From Deltaproteobacteria bacterium (GTDB lineage Bacteria; Desulfobacterota_B; Binatia; UBA9968): a DNA stretch of 14,451 bases. Of the stretch, positions 7,829 through 14,186 are shown one piece after another (the first letter of the stretch is position 1; every line of letters starts with the position of its first letter). The notes under the pieces were generated by a model. The model saw only the letters and a program-made list of their open reading frames with translations, was not told where the DNA came from and did not search any database. Location of the stretch: the NCBI GenBank assembly GCA_005879255.1, contig VBKY01000193.1:1-14451 (forward strand), written 5' to 3'. A program made the translations under genes and the position numbers.

Positions 7829-8605
7829 ATGCAGCGTTCGTTCTTCCCGGGAAATGTTGATTACGATGGTTCGATGTCGCGCGGTTTCAACTCCGGCCGG
7901 GCCCTCTCTTCTCACTCACTAGCGGTGTGGCGCGCCGCCTTGCGGCCGTATATCTGTCAAGCGAGCAACATCCTTGATCTTGGCTCAGGCACCGGTCGCT
8001 TCGCAACGCTCATCGCTGAGTGGTTCGGCACAGCTGTGATTGGTGTGGAGCCGGCGCGGGGAATGCGCGAGGTGGCAGCGGCTTCGGGAAAACATGCGAA
8101 CGTGTTCTACGTCGGCGGGCGCGCCGAGCAGGTTCCGCTCAGAGGAAAATCAGTATCCGCGGCCCTACTGTCAAACGTCTATCACCACGTCACGGATAGG
8201 CCATCTTGTGCTGCGGAACTCCGCCGGATTTTAAAACCGGAGGGCCGGGTCTTAATTCGAGGCGCGTTCGCCGGACGCCTCGGAGAGATCACACTCTTTG
8301 ACCATTTCCCGGAAGCGAAAGCTGTATGCGAGCAATTTCCAACCATGGAAGAAACCGTGCAGACGTTCACCGACTGTGGTTTTAAGTTTGAGACTATTGA
8401 GCGAGTGATTCAACAAACCTGTTCGAACCTCAAGGAATTGGCCGCCCGCACCCGGCTGCGTGCCGACACGACGCTGGCGATGATGGCCGATCACGAATTT
8501 GTCTCTCGTCAGGACGCGCTCGAGCGGGCCGCGGCCGATGAAACAAAACCAACTGCGATCGTTGAAACTCTTGATCTACTGGTCTTGCGGAAGGCAGATG
8601 GATGA
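7829..8605 (+). CDS. Class I SAM-dependent methyltransferase
   Basis: A 258-residue cytoplasmic methyltransferase of the methyltransferase-11/25 type (UbiE/BioC-like fold). Motif I is ILDLGSGTGRFA (48-59). The acidic residue that binds the SAM ribose is Glu74 in VIGVEPARGM. The motif IV region is LLSNVYHHVTD, and the post-motif helix and strand are ELRRILKPEGRVLIRG. The N-terminus (about 10-30, VDYDGSMSRGFNSGRAL) is the usual lid region of this group. The acceptor substrate cannot be inferred. The start at 7829 lacks a good Shine-Dalgarno, and the next in-frame Met at residue 16 would cut into the lid, so 7829 is kept. It is isolated between a stem-loop and the cassette-like region, with no partner gene in an operon. 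Confidence 0.88.
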   Translation: MQRSFFPGNVDYDGSMSRGFNSGRALSSHSLAVWRAALRPYICQASNILDLGSGTGRFATLIAEWFGTAVIGVEPARGMREVAAASGKHANVFYVGGRAEQVPLRGKSVSAALLSNVYHHVTDRPSCAAELRRILKPEGRVLIRGAFAGRLGEITLFDHFPEAKAVCEQFPTMEETVQTFTDCGFKFETIERVIQQTCSNLKELAARTRLRADTTLAMMADHEFVSRQDALERAAADETKPTAIVETLDLLVLRKADG

Positions 8606-8862
8606 TTGCGATGGCAGAACTTGCTTGCGTAAGTTATTGCGTGAGATGCTTGTGCTTCTTGCCAGGGGACCCCGGTAGGTGACTCAACCATTCTCGGCGA
8701 CCAGTGTATTGTGGTGAATCACAGGATTCGACAAATAGTTGATTGAGTGAATAAATTCGCTAGGCCATGATTTTTGATTATCCTAATACACGGGTCATTA
8801 TACTCACTAGTTAGTTAGACGCTAGTGAACATTCGTTCCCCTTGAGATCGATCGGGGAAGCC
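8606..8862. other. Non-coding gap with an AT-rich stretch
   Basis: No gene is supported in the 257 nt between the methyltransferase stop and the direct repeat that begins the next region. The part from about 8710 to 8830 is clearly more AT-rich than its surroundings and has many stops in all frames. It ends in GTTAGAC (8814-8820), which fits the integron core pattern GTTRRRY. I could not find a convincing promoter in it. Confidence 0.5.
8814..8820 (+). other. Integron core-like heptamer GTTAGAC (possible left cassette junction)
   Basis: GTTAGAC matches the R' core GTTRRRY at which integron recombination occurs after the G. It lies 45 nt before the small MPDDK reading frame, in a position comparable to the attC R' end at 10006-10012, which lies 72 nt before the second MPDDK frame. 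No well-folding left half (RYYYAAC plus matching L arm) is found upstream, so this could be a remnant, a secondary insertion site or chance. Confidence 0.25.
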
Positions 8863-8910
8863 TTCATGCCAGATGATAAGCTATCCGAGCCTGCTCCCGT
8901 AAAATGTCGC
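8863..8910 (+). repeat. 48-nt direct repeat, copy A (copy B at 10082-10129)
   Basis: The two 48-nt segments differ at only two positions (CTATCC against CCACCC). Both begin TTCATGCCAGATGATAAG and end AAAATGTCGC, and both put an ATG at the same place with a purine-rich ribosome-binding site just upstream (GGGGAAG at 8854-8860; GGGAAAG shortly before 10085). Beyond 8910 similarity decays quickly, apart from a shared GCAATGGAAA. Confidence 0.9.
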
Positions 8911-8940
8911 CGCTCGCAGCAATGGAAACGGAATGCTTAA
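8866..8940 (+). pseudogene. Truncated copy of the zinc-knuckle small gene, possibly a leader ORF
   Basis: This 24-codon frame starts MPDDKLSEPAPVKCR, nearly identical to the start of the gene at 10085. It then diverges through an indel and loses all but the first cysteine. It has a good ribosome-binding site (GGGGAAG, 5 nt before the ATG). Its TAA stop (8938-8940) overlaps the start of the hydrolase ATG region (8933-8935, ATGCTTAA). The hydrolase itself has only a weak Shine-Dalgarno, so translation of this remnant may deliver ribosomes to the hydrolase start; that coupling is inferred. Confidence 0.6.
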
Positions 8941-9934
8941 GAGCCGCCTGAGCCTGGTGTTTGTGTTGCTAGGCTTTTGTTTCGCCATCGAGGCCGCGTC
9001 GTCTTCGAACGTCGGCTATCGCCGCATTGAGATTCAAGATACCGTCATAGGCGAGACCTTTCCTGTCGCTATCTGGTATCCAACCAGTGCGCCAGCCAGC
9101 GTTCTTGAGTTTGGCCCCTACACTATGCGCGTAGCCCGCAATGCTACGCCAGCGGATGGTAACTTCGGGCTGGTCGTCATCTCACATGGTTCTGGCGGCG
9201 GCGCCTTAGACCACCGTGATCTCGCAATGGCGCTGGCGTCGGGTGGCTATGTTGTTGCTGCGCCGATGCATCCGCGAGATAACTTCCAAGACATGTCGGG
9301 TGTCGGCTCAGTCAGCGTGTGGACCGGTCGGCCCAAACAAGTTTCCCGCGTCATTGACCGGGTACTGGAGGACAAGGCGCTCGGTCCCCACATCCAGCGC
9401 GAACGCATCGGCGTCGTGGGTCATTCAAGCGGTGGCTACACCGCGCTTGCGGTCGCCGGTGCCAAACCCAGCATGAATGCCCTTGTTCAGCACTGCAGAG
9501 GGATTCCCGAAGACGCCAGATTCTGCTCCTTTGGCGGTGCCGCCGCCCGGGAAGCCGGCCAAAACGCTGGCGATATTCCAGATGTCTATGATCGTCGCAT
9601 TCGCGCAATCGTACTATTGGCACCGCACGGTGCGTTGTTCACCGATGAAGCACTATCGAATCTCGCCGTCCCAGTCCGCATATATGGCGCAGAGAACGAT
9701 GACCTTACTCCGGTGAAATATCACGCGGAGCGGCTCGCAAAGGCGCTGGCGGCTAAAGTGGAGTATGTCCTCATCAAGGGTGCCGGACATTTTTCCTTCA
9801 TAGCCGGCTTTCCTGACGCACTGAGAAAGTCTGCAGGCGAAGCCGGACAAGATCCAAAGGGGTTCGATCGCGACGCCATGCACAAGACTCTTAACCCTGA
9901 AATCGTCGATTTTTTCAACCGAACATTGAGATAA
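8933..9934 (+). CDS. Secreted alpha/beta hydrolase, dienelactone-hydrolase/PAF-acetylhydrolase-like
   Basis: A 333-residue esterase-type hydrolase with a signal peptide (residues 1 to about 22, SRLSLVFVLLGFCFAIEAAS), so it acts in the periplasm or outside the cell. The oxyanion segment is ISHGSGGG (about 82-89). The nucleophile is Ser165 in GHSSGG (codon 9425-9427). The acid is Asp256 or Asp257 in AENDDLTP, and the base is His286 in GAGHFSF, so the triad looks complete. Relatives hydrolyse esters or lactones; the substrate is unknown. The ATG at 8933 has a weak ribosome-binding site but overlaps the stop of a well-initiated small frame. Eleven nucleotides after the stop lies an attC-like site, the arrangement of an integron gene cassette. 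No integrase is in the window. Confidence 0.88.
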   Translation: MLKSRLSLVFVLLGFCFAIEAASSSNVGYRRIEIQDTVIGETFPVAIWYPTSAPASVLEFGPYTMRVARNATPADGNFGLVVISHGSGGGALDHRDLAMALASGGYVVAAPMHPRDNFQDMSGVGSVSVWTGRPKQVSRVIDRVLEDKALGPHIQRERIGVVGHSSGGYTALAVAGAKPSMNALVQHCRGIPEDARFCSFGGAAAREAGQNAGDIPDVYDRRIRAIVLLAPHGALFTDEALSNLAVPVRIYGAENDDLTPVKYHAERLAKALAAKVEYVLIKGAGHFSFIAGFPDALRKSAGEAGQDPKGFDRDAMHKTLNPEIVDFFNRTLR

Positions 9935-9945
9935 ATCGAGAGATA

Positions 9946-10012
9946 GCCTAACCCGCCGCTGGAGCCGACAATCGAGGATGGTATTTTACTGTCGCTGAGC
10001 ACGGCGTTAGGT
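9946..10012. mobile_element. attC-like integron recombination site
   Basis: The 67-nt site begins with R'' GCCTAAC (9946-9952, fits RYYYAAC) and ends with R' GTTAGGT (10006-10012, fits GTTRRRY); six of the seven bases are complementary and the seventh is a wobble. Inside are 5-nt non-pairing spacers (CCGCC and ACGGC). L'' is GCTGGAGC and L' is GCTGAGC, pairing with one extra base and one mismatch on the L'' side. An adjoining GAC/GTC continues the stem. Extrahelical bases on the L'' arm and unpaired spacers are the known structural marks of attC. Its position just after a stop codon also fits. Judged by eye, without a covariance-model score. Confidence 0.75.
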
Positions 10013-10084
10013 AGGTTGCATTCATCTGGAAAACACCAATGTATTTGTCTAGCTCGATAATGCGAACGCAACGGGAAAGTTTTC

Positions 10085-10272
10085 ATGCCAGATGATAAGC
10101 CACCCGAGCCTGCTCCCGTAAAATGTCGCGGATGTGAGGGCAATGGAAAATGTTCTCGCTGCTACGGCACTGGTGAAACTGGCATATTGAACCCCGTAAA
10201 TGCGCGAGGTGCGCTGGGGGTGGTGTTTGTCGGGAATGTAGAGGCAGCGGATACATCATCCCAGTCATCTAG
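10085..10272 (+). pseudogene. Small DnaJ-type zinc-knuckle protein with an apparent one-base frameshift
   Basis: Read from ATG 10085, the first 36 residues include CRGCEGNG (Cys14, Cys17) and CSRCYGTG (Cys23, Cys26). As written, the frame then continues into an unstructured tail (stop at 10309). If one C is added to the CCCC run at 10192-10195, or the ribosome slips back one base there, the protein instead continues PRKCARCAGGGVCRECRGSG (about 37-56) and stops at TAG 10270-10272. That 62-residue product has exactly four CxxCxGxG motifs, the composition of the DnaJ central zinc domain, without a J domain. The match of the second half is too specific to be chance. The cause may be a real mutation, a homopolymer sequencing error or recoding. 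A GGGAAAG ribosome-binding site lies upstream. The gene directly follows the attC-like site and converges on the next gene 21 nt away. Confidence 0.75.
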
Positions 10273-10293
10273 CAGCGATAAAAGCCGCGCCAT

Positions 10294-11310
10294 CTACTTC
10301 AGTCCGTAAGTCGCGGCGACCTTGTCCATGTAGCCGTTTTCATCGAGCTTACGAATGAGCCGCGCATCGATCAGATCCTCGACCTTGACGTTCGCGGCTT
10401 TAGGATTTTGCGTCGCCATGAGCCGGCGGATATTGCGCAGCCCTTCGAGCGAAGGAAACGGCTTGCGCTCGATGCTCGTCATGAGATCCCTATAACCTTC
10501 CTCGCCGATCTTTGGATCGTCGATCTGGAGCCGGCGCATGATCGTTTTGACCACGACGCTTTTGTTCACCGGCGCAAGCGTATACGCCAGGCTATCTACC
10601 AACACCATGAGAATCCGTTCGGCGAGCTCCGCGCGTTTTTGGACAAAATCCGGGGTGACGACGACGGCTTGATTGACCATGGGAATATTGAACGGCGTAA
10701 GATCGACGATTACCGAGAAACCTTTATTGATCAGCCGGCGCGCCAGCGCGCCATCGAGCACCGCGGCGTCTACCCGGCCGGCCTCGAGGGCCTGGCCGAT
10801 CAGCACCGAGTCGCCGATCATCAGTATGTTGATATTGTCGCGTTTGACGTCGAGGCCGACATGCTCGAGGGCGAGGATTGTGTGCATCCAGGTGGTGCCG
10901 CCCATGCTTTGGATACCGAAGCGCTTGCCGCGCAATTGCTCGGCGCTCTTGAGACTCGGATGGGCTAGCATCGTGTGGGTGAGCTTGCTGGAGATTGACG
11001 AAAGAATTTTTAGATACGGTCCCGACGCCGCCGCTCCGAGCACCGAGGTGCCGCCGGTGTAGCCGACTTCGAGGTCGCCGGAGATGAGACTGGCGACGAG
11101 AATGGGGGCGCCCTTGATCAAGACAATGCGTGCTTCGATTCCATGCTTGGCGAACAGCCCTTGTTCTTGCGCTATGAGGAGCGGAATCGTACGCGGGCTC
11201 ATCGCGGCAACACCGATGGTGATTTTGGTTTGGGCCCGAACCGGCGTAACGACAAAAAGGCCCAGCAAGAAACCTATCAACCCAACGACGCTAGCAATCT
11301 TGTGAATCAT
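10294..11310 (-). CDS. ABC-type substrate-binding protein, SsuA/NMT1-THI5-like (first)
   Basis: A 338-residue periplasmic binding protein of the nitrate/sulfonate/taurine and pyrimidine-precursor class. Residues 1-26 are a signal peptide (VTPVRA cleavage before Gln27). The mature start TKITIGVAAMSPRTIPLLIA, the EQGLFAKHGIEARIV segment and the SGDLEVGYTGG strand-loop are typical of the NMT1/SsuA fold; RGKRFGIQSMGGT is the second-lobe entry. The start is fixed by AGGAAGGG (complement of 11318-11325), 7 nt upstream of the ATG. No ABC permease or ATPase accompanies it, so it either serves a transporter encoded elsewhere or has another role. The ligand cannot be named. Its stop converges with the zinc-knuckle gene. 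Confidence 0.88.
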   Translation of the reverse strand: MIHKIASVVGLIGFLLGLFVVTPVRAQTKITIGVAAMSPRTIPLLIAQEQGLFAKHGIEARIVLIKGAPILVASLISGDLEVGYTGGTSVLGAAASGPYLKILSSISSKLTHTMLAHPSLKSAEQLRGKRFGIQSMGGTTWMHTILALEHVGLDVKRDNINILMIGDSVLIGQALEAGRVDAAVLDGALARRLINKGFSVIVDLTPFNIPMVNQAVVVTPDFVQKRAELAERILMVLVDSLAYTLAPVNKSVVVKTIMRRLQIDDPKIGEEGYRDLMTSIERKPFPSLEGLRNIRRLMATQNPKAANVKVEDLIDARLIRKLDENGYMDKVAATYGLK

Positions 11311-11420
11311 AAGTTTGCCCTTCCTGGAAATTTCACGGAATCGTTCATTGCGACGTCGCCGGATAATCCGTCCGCTTCCGTTGGCACAATCGCGTTGTAC
11401 ATCACGACGATCTCAAAGAA

Positions 11421-11440
11421 GGGCAACCAGCCGGTCGCCC
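11421..11440. repeat. Palindromic intergenic repeat
   Basis: GGGCAACC (11421-11428) pairs with GGTCGCCC (11433-11440) around an AGCC loop with one mismatch, and is followed by CTACC. It resembles the GTAGGGGCGACC-type palindromes that recur in intergenic DNA of environmental bacteria (from memory, not searched). It is the first of several repeat elements in the 413-nt gap 11311-11723, which carries no supportable gene. Confidence 0.5.
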
Positions 11441-11530
11441 CTACCTAAGAATCTATCCCTCTCTTCATCAGCTTTATGCTCTTCGTCACAAGTTATCGCA
11501 GCCTGCGAGCAACTTTGGCCGGCCGGAAGA

Positions 11531-11561
11531 CCCGGAGTCCGCTACGCTACATCCGGGCTAC
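11531..11561. repeat. REP-like palindromic element (CCCGGA...TCCGGGCTAC)
   Basis: CCCGGA (11531-11536) and TCCGGG (11552-11557) form a 6-bp stem around a loop containing GCTACGCTAC, and CTAC follows. On the opposite strand it begins GTAGCCCGGATGTAGCG, the form in which this REP-like family is usually recognised in proteobacteria. REP elements are often mobilised by RAYT transposases, none of which is present in the window. Confidence 0.6.
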
Positions 11562-11576
11562 AAAGTACAAACTGAC

Positions 11577-11593
11577 GGTGCGCGGAGCGCACC
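11577..11593. repeat. Perfect 7-bp hairpin GGTGCGC-GGA-GCGCACC
   Basis: GGTGCGC (11577-11583) and GCGCACC (11587-11593) form a perfect stem with a 3-nt loop, followed by CTAC. It lies 15 nt from the REP-like element, and both end in the same CTAC tail, suggesting one compound repeat. Confidence 0.6.
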
Positions 11594-11616
11594 CTACCAA
11601 ACTCTCGTTAACATTT

Positions 11617-11719
11617 TTTGCGTCCTTTGCGTTCTTTGCGGCAAAATGTCCCCTTCCTCTTTCCTCCCCCGAGTTTGCGGGATGAAGGTGGGTGTGTAAC
11701 CTTGTGCCCTTTGTGGTCC
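11617..11719. repeat. Short-period repeats (TTTGCGTCC family)
   Basis: Three 9-nt units TTTGCGTCC, TTTGCGTTC and TTTGCGGCA occupy 11617-11643. A related pair, TTGTGCCCT and TTGTGGTCC, occupies 11702-11719 directly before the stop end of the minus-strand gene. The same family appears in diverged form near 1190. No coding function is suggested. Confidence 0.6.
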
Positions 11720-11723
11720 ACCG

Positions 11724-12728
11724 CTATTTCTTTCCTCCCCACAACTGTTCGAAGAATCCGCTCTTTTCCATCTCATCGAGGTAGCGCGTGTCCACCATCT
11801 CTTGTGGCTTGACCGTCTTGGCGCGTGGCTCGGTGGGCGCGATTTCATCGAGGGTCGACTGAATCCCTTCGAGCTTGATCGCCAACCGCGGCTCCAGCGC
11901 TTTGATTTCGACATTGTAGCTCGACTCGAGCAGACCGCGATCATCGACGCGCAAATATTTTTGCAGCACTTTGAACGTGAATTCTTTATCGGTGTGCATG
12001 ATTTTCGCTGCTTCGGCCATCGCTCTTACGAAACGCCCGATCACCGGCCCACGCTTGGTAATGATCGAGCGGCGCGTGCTATAGCCCGTAGCCAAGTAAG
12101 CGATGCGCAAGTCCGGACCGTAGATCAAGTAATGATAGCCGAGTTTCAATGCCTGGGCATCCGTCGGCACGGTCAGCACCGCGACGTCGATCGCTTGTGC
12201 GACGAGCGCAGCCAAGGTCTCAGGCGCGCCGCCGGTCTGAATGTAATTCACTTCTCGCGAGTCGATGCCGAAGTGGCGCAGGGCCTGCACCGCGAAGTAA
12301 TGCGGATTGCTGCCGATGCGCGAGACGCCGATTCTTTTTCCTTTCAATTGCTCCGGCCGCTTGAGATCCGGCTTCGCGAGAATGCTGTGCGTCAGCATGC
12401 TCTTGACCCCGGCGATGAAAGCCGGATCCTTGTTTCCCTGCACGAAGGGCCGGGTAATGCTTGCGGCGCTGATCTGAGCGACCTCGCTATCGCCCGATAG
12501 AATCGCAGCCACCGCCGGCGCGCCAGGTGTGACAAAAACCACCGGAACGTCTAAATCATATTTTTTAAAAAGTCCCGCCTCCTGAGCGATATGTGGATAA
12601 GACTGCGACATCACGCGCGCCGTGTAGATAAAGCTGAGTTTATCGACCGCGACCGCGGGACGAATATGAAAAACAGCACCGAGAAACATGAGTAACGCGA
12701 GATAAGTTTTCATTGTTGTCGACTTCAT
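11724..12728 (-). CDS. ABC-type substrate-binding protein, SsuA/NMT1-THI5-like (second)
   Basis: A 334-residue periplasmic binding protein, clearly related in fold but not close in sequence to the first one. Residues 1-27 are a signal peptide (AVA cleavage). The mature start KLSFIYTARVMSQSYPHIAQ, EAGLFKKYDLDVPVVFV, and SGDSEVAQISAASITRP cover the first lobe; LKGKRIGVSRIGSNPHYFAV enters the second. The start is set by AGGAGGT (complement of 12734-12740), 5 nt before the ATG. It lies 34 nt downstream of a broken alpha/beta hydrolase on the same strand, so it was probably the second gene of a hydrolase-binding protein operon transcribed from the promoter near 12950. As with its neighbour, no ABC permease or ATPase is present. 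Confidence 0.88.
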   Translation of the reverse strand: MKSTTMKTYLALLMFLGAVFHIRPAVAVDKLSFIYTARVMSQSYPHIAQEAGLFKKYDLDVPVVFVTPGAPAVAAILSGDSEVAQISAASITRPFVQGNKDPAFIAGVKSMLTHSILAKPDLKRPEQLKGKRIGVSRIGSNPHYFAVQALRHFGIDSREVNYIQTGGAPETLAALVAQAIDVAVLTVPTDAQALKLGYHYLIYGPDLRIAYLATGYSTRRSIITKRGPVIGRFVRAMAEAAKIMHTDKEFTFKVLQKYLRVDDRGLLESSYNVEIKALEPRLAIKLEGIQSTLDEIAPTEPRAKTVKPQEMVDTRYLDEMEKSGFFEQLWGGKK

Positions 12729-12762
12729 TGGTGACCTCCTGCGCGCAGAGTCATCGGCGTCG

Positions 12763-12870
12763 TTACCATTCCGTGATGAAATTGATCACGTTGCGGGCAG
12801 ACTCTTCCGGATGCTCGCGGTAATGAAAGTGACCCGCGTTATGCTTAATCCCGCCGCGCTTTATTACCAT
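12763..12870 (-). pseudogene. Internally deleted alpha/beta hydrolase remnant
   Basis: A 35-residue frame whose last two-thirds reads GHFHYREHPEESARNVIN and ends in FITEW. This is the classic C-terminus of an alpha/beta hydrolase, with the catalytic His in GHF followed by the helix carrying Pro-Glu-Glu. The rest of the fold is absent. The frame nevertheless begins with an ATG and a strong ribosome-binding site (GAGAGGGGAG, complement of 12877-12886, 6 nt upstream), so the original translation start and about nine N-terminal codons appear to survive, fused to the tail by an internal deletion. It sits 34 nt upstream of the second binding protein on the same strand. Confidence 0.65.
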
Positions 12871-12932
12871 ATTTGACTCCCCTCTCGCAGGTGTAAATTC
12901 GGCTGCTAAAATCTGCGCCTAAGGCTGGGCGG

Positions 12933-12962
12933 AAAATAAGCCAGATGAATAGGAAGCGTCAA
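12933..12962 (-). promoter_or_regulatory. Putative sigma70-type promoter for the hydrolase remnant and second binding protein
   Basis: On the minus strand TTGACG (complement of 12957-12962) is followed after 18 nt by TATTTT (complement of 12933-12938). Transcription would start near 12926, giving a leader of about 55 nt before the remnant's ATG. It shares the 183-nt divergent region with the plus-strand amidohydrolase gene. Confidence 0.4.
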
Positions 12963-13053
12963 GCAAGAAATCGCTTTAAAAATCGCCGGCCGACTGATAA
13001 AAGGAATCAATAAGGTTCGACTGGCGATTAGCCCTAACACGGAGGGTAATTCC

Positions 13054-14064
13054 ATGAGCACCAATACTGTTTCCACGCCGACCCACGAACGCTGCGTCAC
13101 TTCTTACGCCGCGCGCACGCAGTACAAGCCCGGCACAGTTCATCCGCCGCATATCAAAGTCAAAGATGCCATCGACATTCACTGCCACGCTCACGAAGGG
13201 CAGCAGGATGCTTACGACCTCGCGCGCCGCGCGTCGCTGGCGGAGATGAAAGGCATCTTGTTCAAAAGCATCCCCGGCGAAGATCCGGCAAAGGCCGTTC
13301 GCGACGTCCAGGACGACGTCAATCGATGGACGGAAAAGGAAGGCATCAAACCGGTTCAGTGCTGGGCCGGTTACGTCTGCGGCCGGCAAACAGCGCCGGT
13401 GTCGGCGAAAACCGTGCGCGAGATGATCGACCGCGGCGTCAGGGCGATTTGGCTGCCGGTCTTCAACCATGCGATCACGCTCAGCACCGTCGGCACCTAT
13501 CGCCGCGCCATCGACGGCGGCAATGCTAACGGCTGGCACGGGCCGATTCCTTGGGAGAAGGCTGTCAAGCTTGGACATTATGATTTGAACGACGACGGTG
13601 AGCTGAAATCGGAGATCAAAGAGATCGTGCGCATTTGCGCGGACAGAAACGTCGCGCTTTTCTTCGGTCACGCCACCCACAAGGAAATTTACAAGCTCGC
13701 CGAAGAAGTCGAGAAAGTCGGCCTGAAGCGCGCGGTGATCGATCACCCGTACAGTCCGTTTCTGAATGTCTCGCCAGACATGATGAAAGAGCTTTCCCCG
13801 GTCGGGATTTTCTTTAATTTCACTTGGGACGAGCTCTCACCGCTGCTCGGCGTCGATCCGCAGATCATGTACAACACGATCCGCGAAGTCGGCCCGGAAC
13901 ATTTTACGTTATCGAGCGATGCCGGCGAGCCGCTCTTTCCCGACTCGGTGGAAGCGATGCGTTTGGTGCGCGGCTACATGGAGGCGTTTGGATTGAATCA
14001 GGACGAGCTTTACACCGTGTGCACGAGAAATCCCGCGAAGGTGGTGGGACTGGAACTTAACTAA
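13054..14064 (+). CDS. Metal-dependent amidohydrolase-superfamily protein, DUF6282-like
   Basis: A 336-residue cytoplasmic TIM-barrel hydrolase. Probable metal ligands are His43 and His45 in DIHCHAH, His206 in FFGHATHKE (with His209 nearby), His231 in VIDHPYSP, and Asp289 in LSSDAGEP at the end of the barrel. This HxH...H...H...D order is that of the amidohydrolase superfamily. The N-terminal HPPHIKVKDAIDIHCHAHEG resembles the DUF6282 group, whose substrates are not established to my knowledge. No signal peptide is present. The start is set by GGAGGG at 13041-13046, 7 nt upstream. It is transcribed away from the binding-protein genes and its stop codon forms the first bases of a long inverted repeat. 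Confidence 0.85.
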   Translation: MSTNTVSTPTHERCVTSYAARTQYKPGTVHPPHIKVKDAIDIHCHAHEGQQDAYDLARRASLAEMKGILFKSIPGEDPAKAVRDVQDDVNRWTEKEGIKPVQCWAGYVCGRQTAPVSAKTVREMIDRGVRAIWLPVFNHAITLSTVGTYRRAIDGGNANGWHGPIPWEKAVKLGHYDLNDDGELKSEIKEIVRICADRNVALFFGHATHKEIYKLAEEVEKVGLKRAVIDHPYSPFLNVSPDMMKELSPVGIFFNFTWDELSPLLGVDPQIMYNTIREVGPEHFTLSSDAGEPLFPDSVEAMRLVRGYMEAFGLNQDELYTVCTRNPAKVVGLELN

Positions 14065-14134
14065 TCGAGGATAGAAGATCGAGGATGGAGGATCGCCAGT
14101 CTCAAGTCGATCCTCTATCTTCAATCCTCGATTA
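14062..14134. terminator. 25-bp inverted repeat after the amidohydrolase
   Basis: The left arm (14062-14086, starting with the stop codon TAA) and right arm (14110-14134) are complementary at 23 of 25 positions, with a 23-nt loop. Within the left half a 14-nt unit is tandemly repeated (CGAGGATAGAAGAT, CGAGGATGGAGGAT). No T-tract follows, so it may act as an RNA 3'-end structure or bidirectional terminator, or simply be a member of a dispersed repeat family. Confidence 0.55.
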
Positions 14135-14186
14135 TCGACCGTCCGTCTTCCATCCGACCCTGTCGAGGCACTTTAAGTGATAATCT

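Noticed and set aside
8641..8710. GGGGACCCC palindrome and a GCGACCA end suggestive of a tRNA or small structured RNA
   Set aside because: No cloverleaf arms or T-loop motif can be drawn from the surrounding bases.
8682..8820. Possible second attC from ACTCAAC (8682-8688) to GTTAGAC (8814-8820)
   Set aside because: The ends are only partly complementary and no convincing L''/L' arms pair inside the 139 nt. Only the right-hand heptamer is kept, as a weak core-like site.
10196..10309. Written C-terminal tail of the zinc-knuckle small gene (to stop at 10309)
   Set aside because: The tail is out of frame with the second knuckle pair and overlaps the convergent gene's end; the frame stopping at 10272 gives the coherent protein.
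11802..12500. 232-codon plus-strand frame opposite the second binding protein
   Set aside because: Shadow of the codon pattern of the real minus-strand gene; no start signals or recognisable motifs.
12976..13746. 256-codon minus-strand frame opposite the amidohydrolase
   Set aside because: It is antisense to a gene with clear metal-binding motifs and a strong ribosome-binding site; its translation shows no domain-like pattern.
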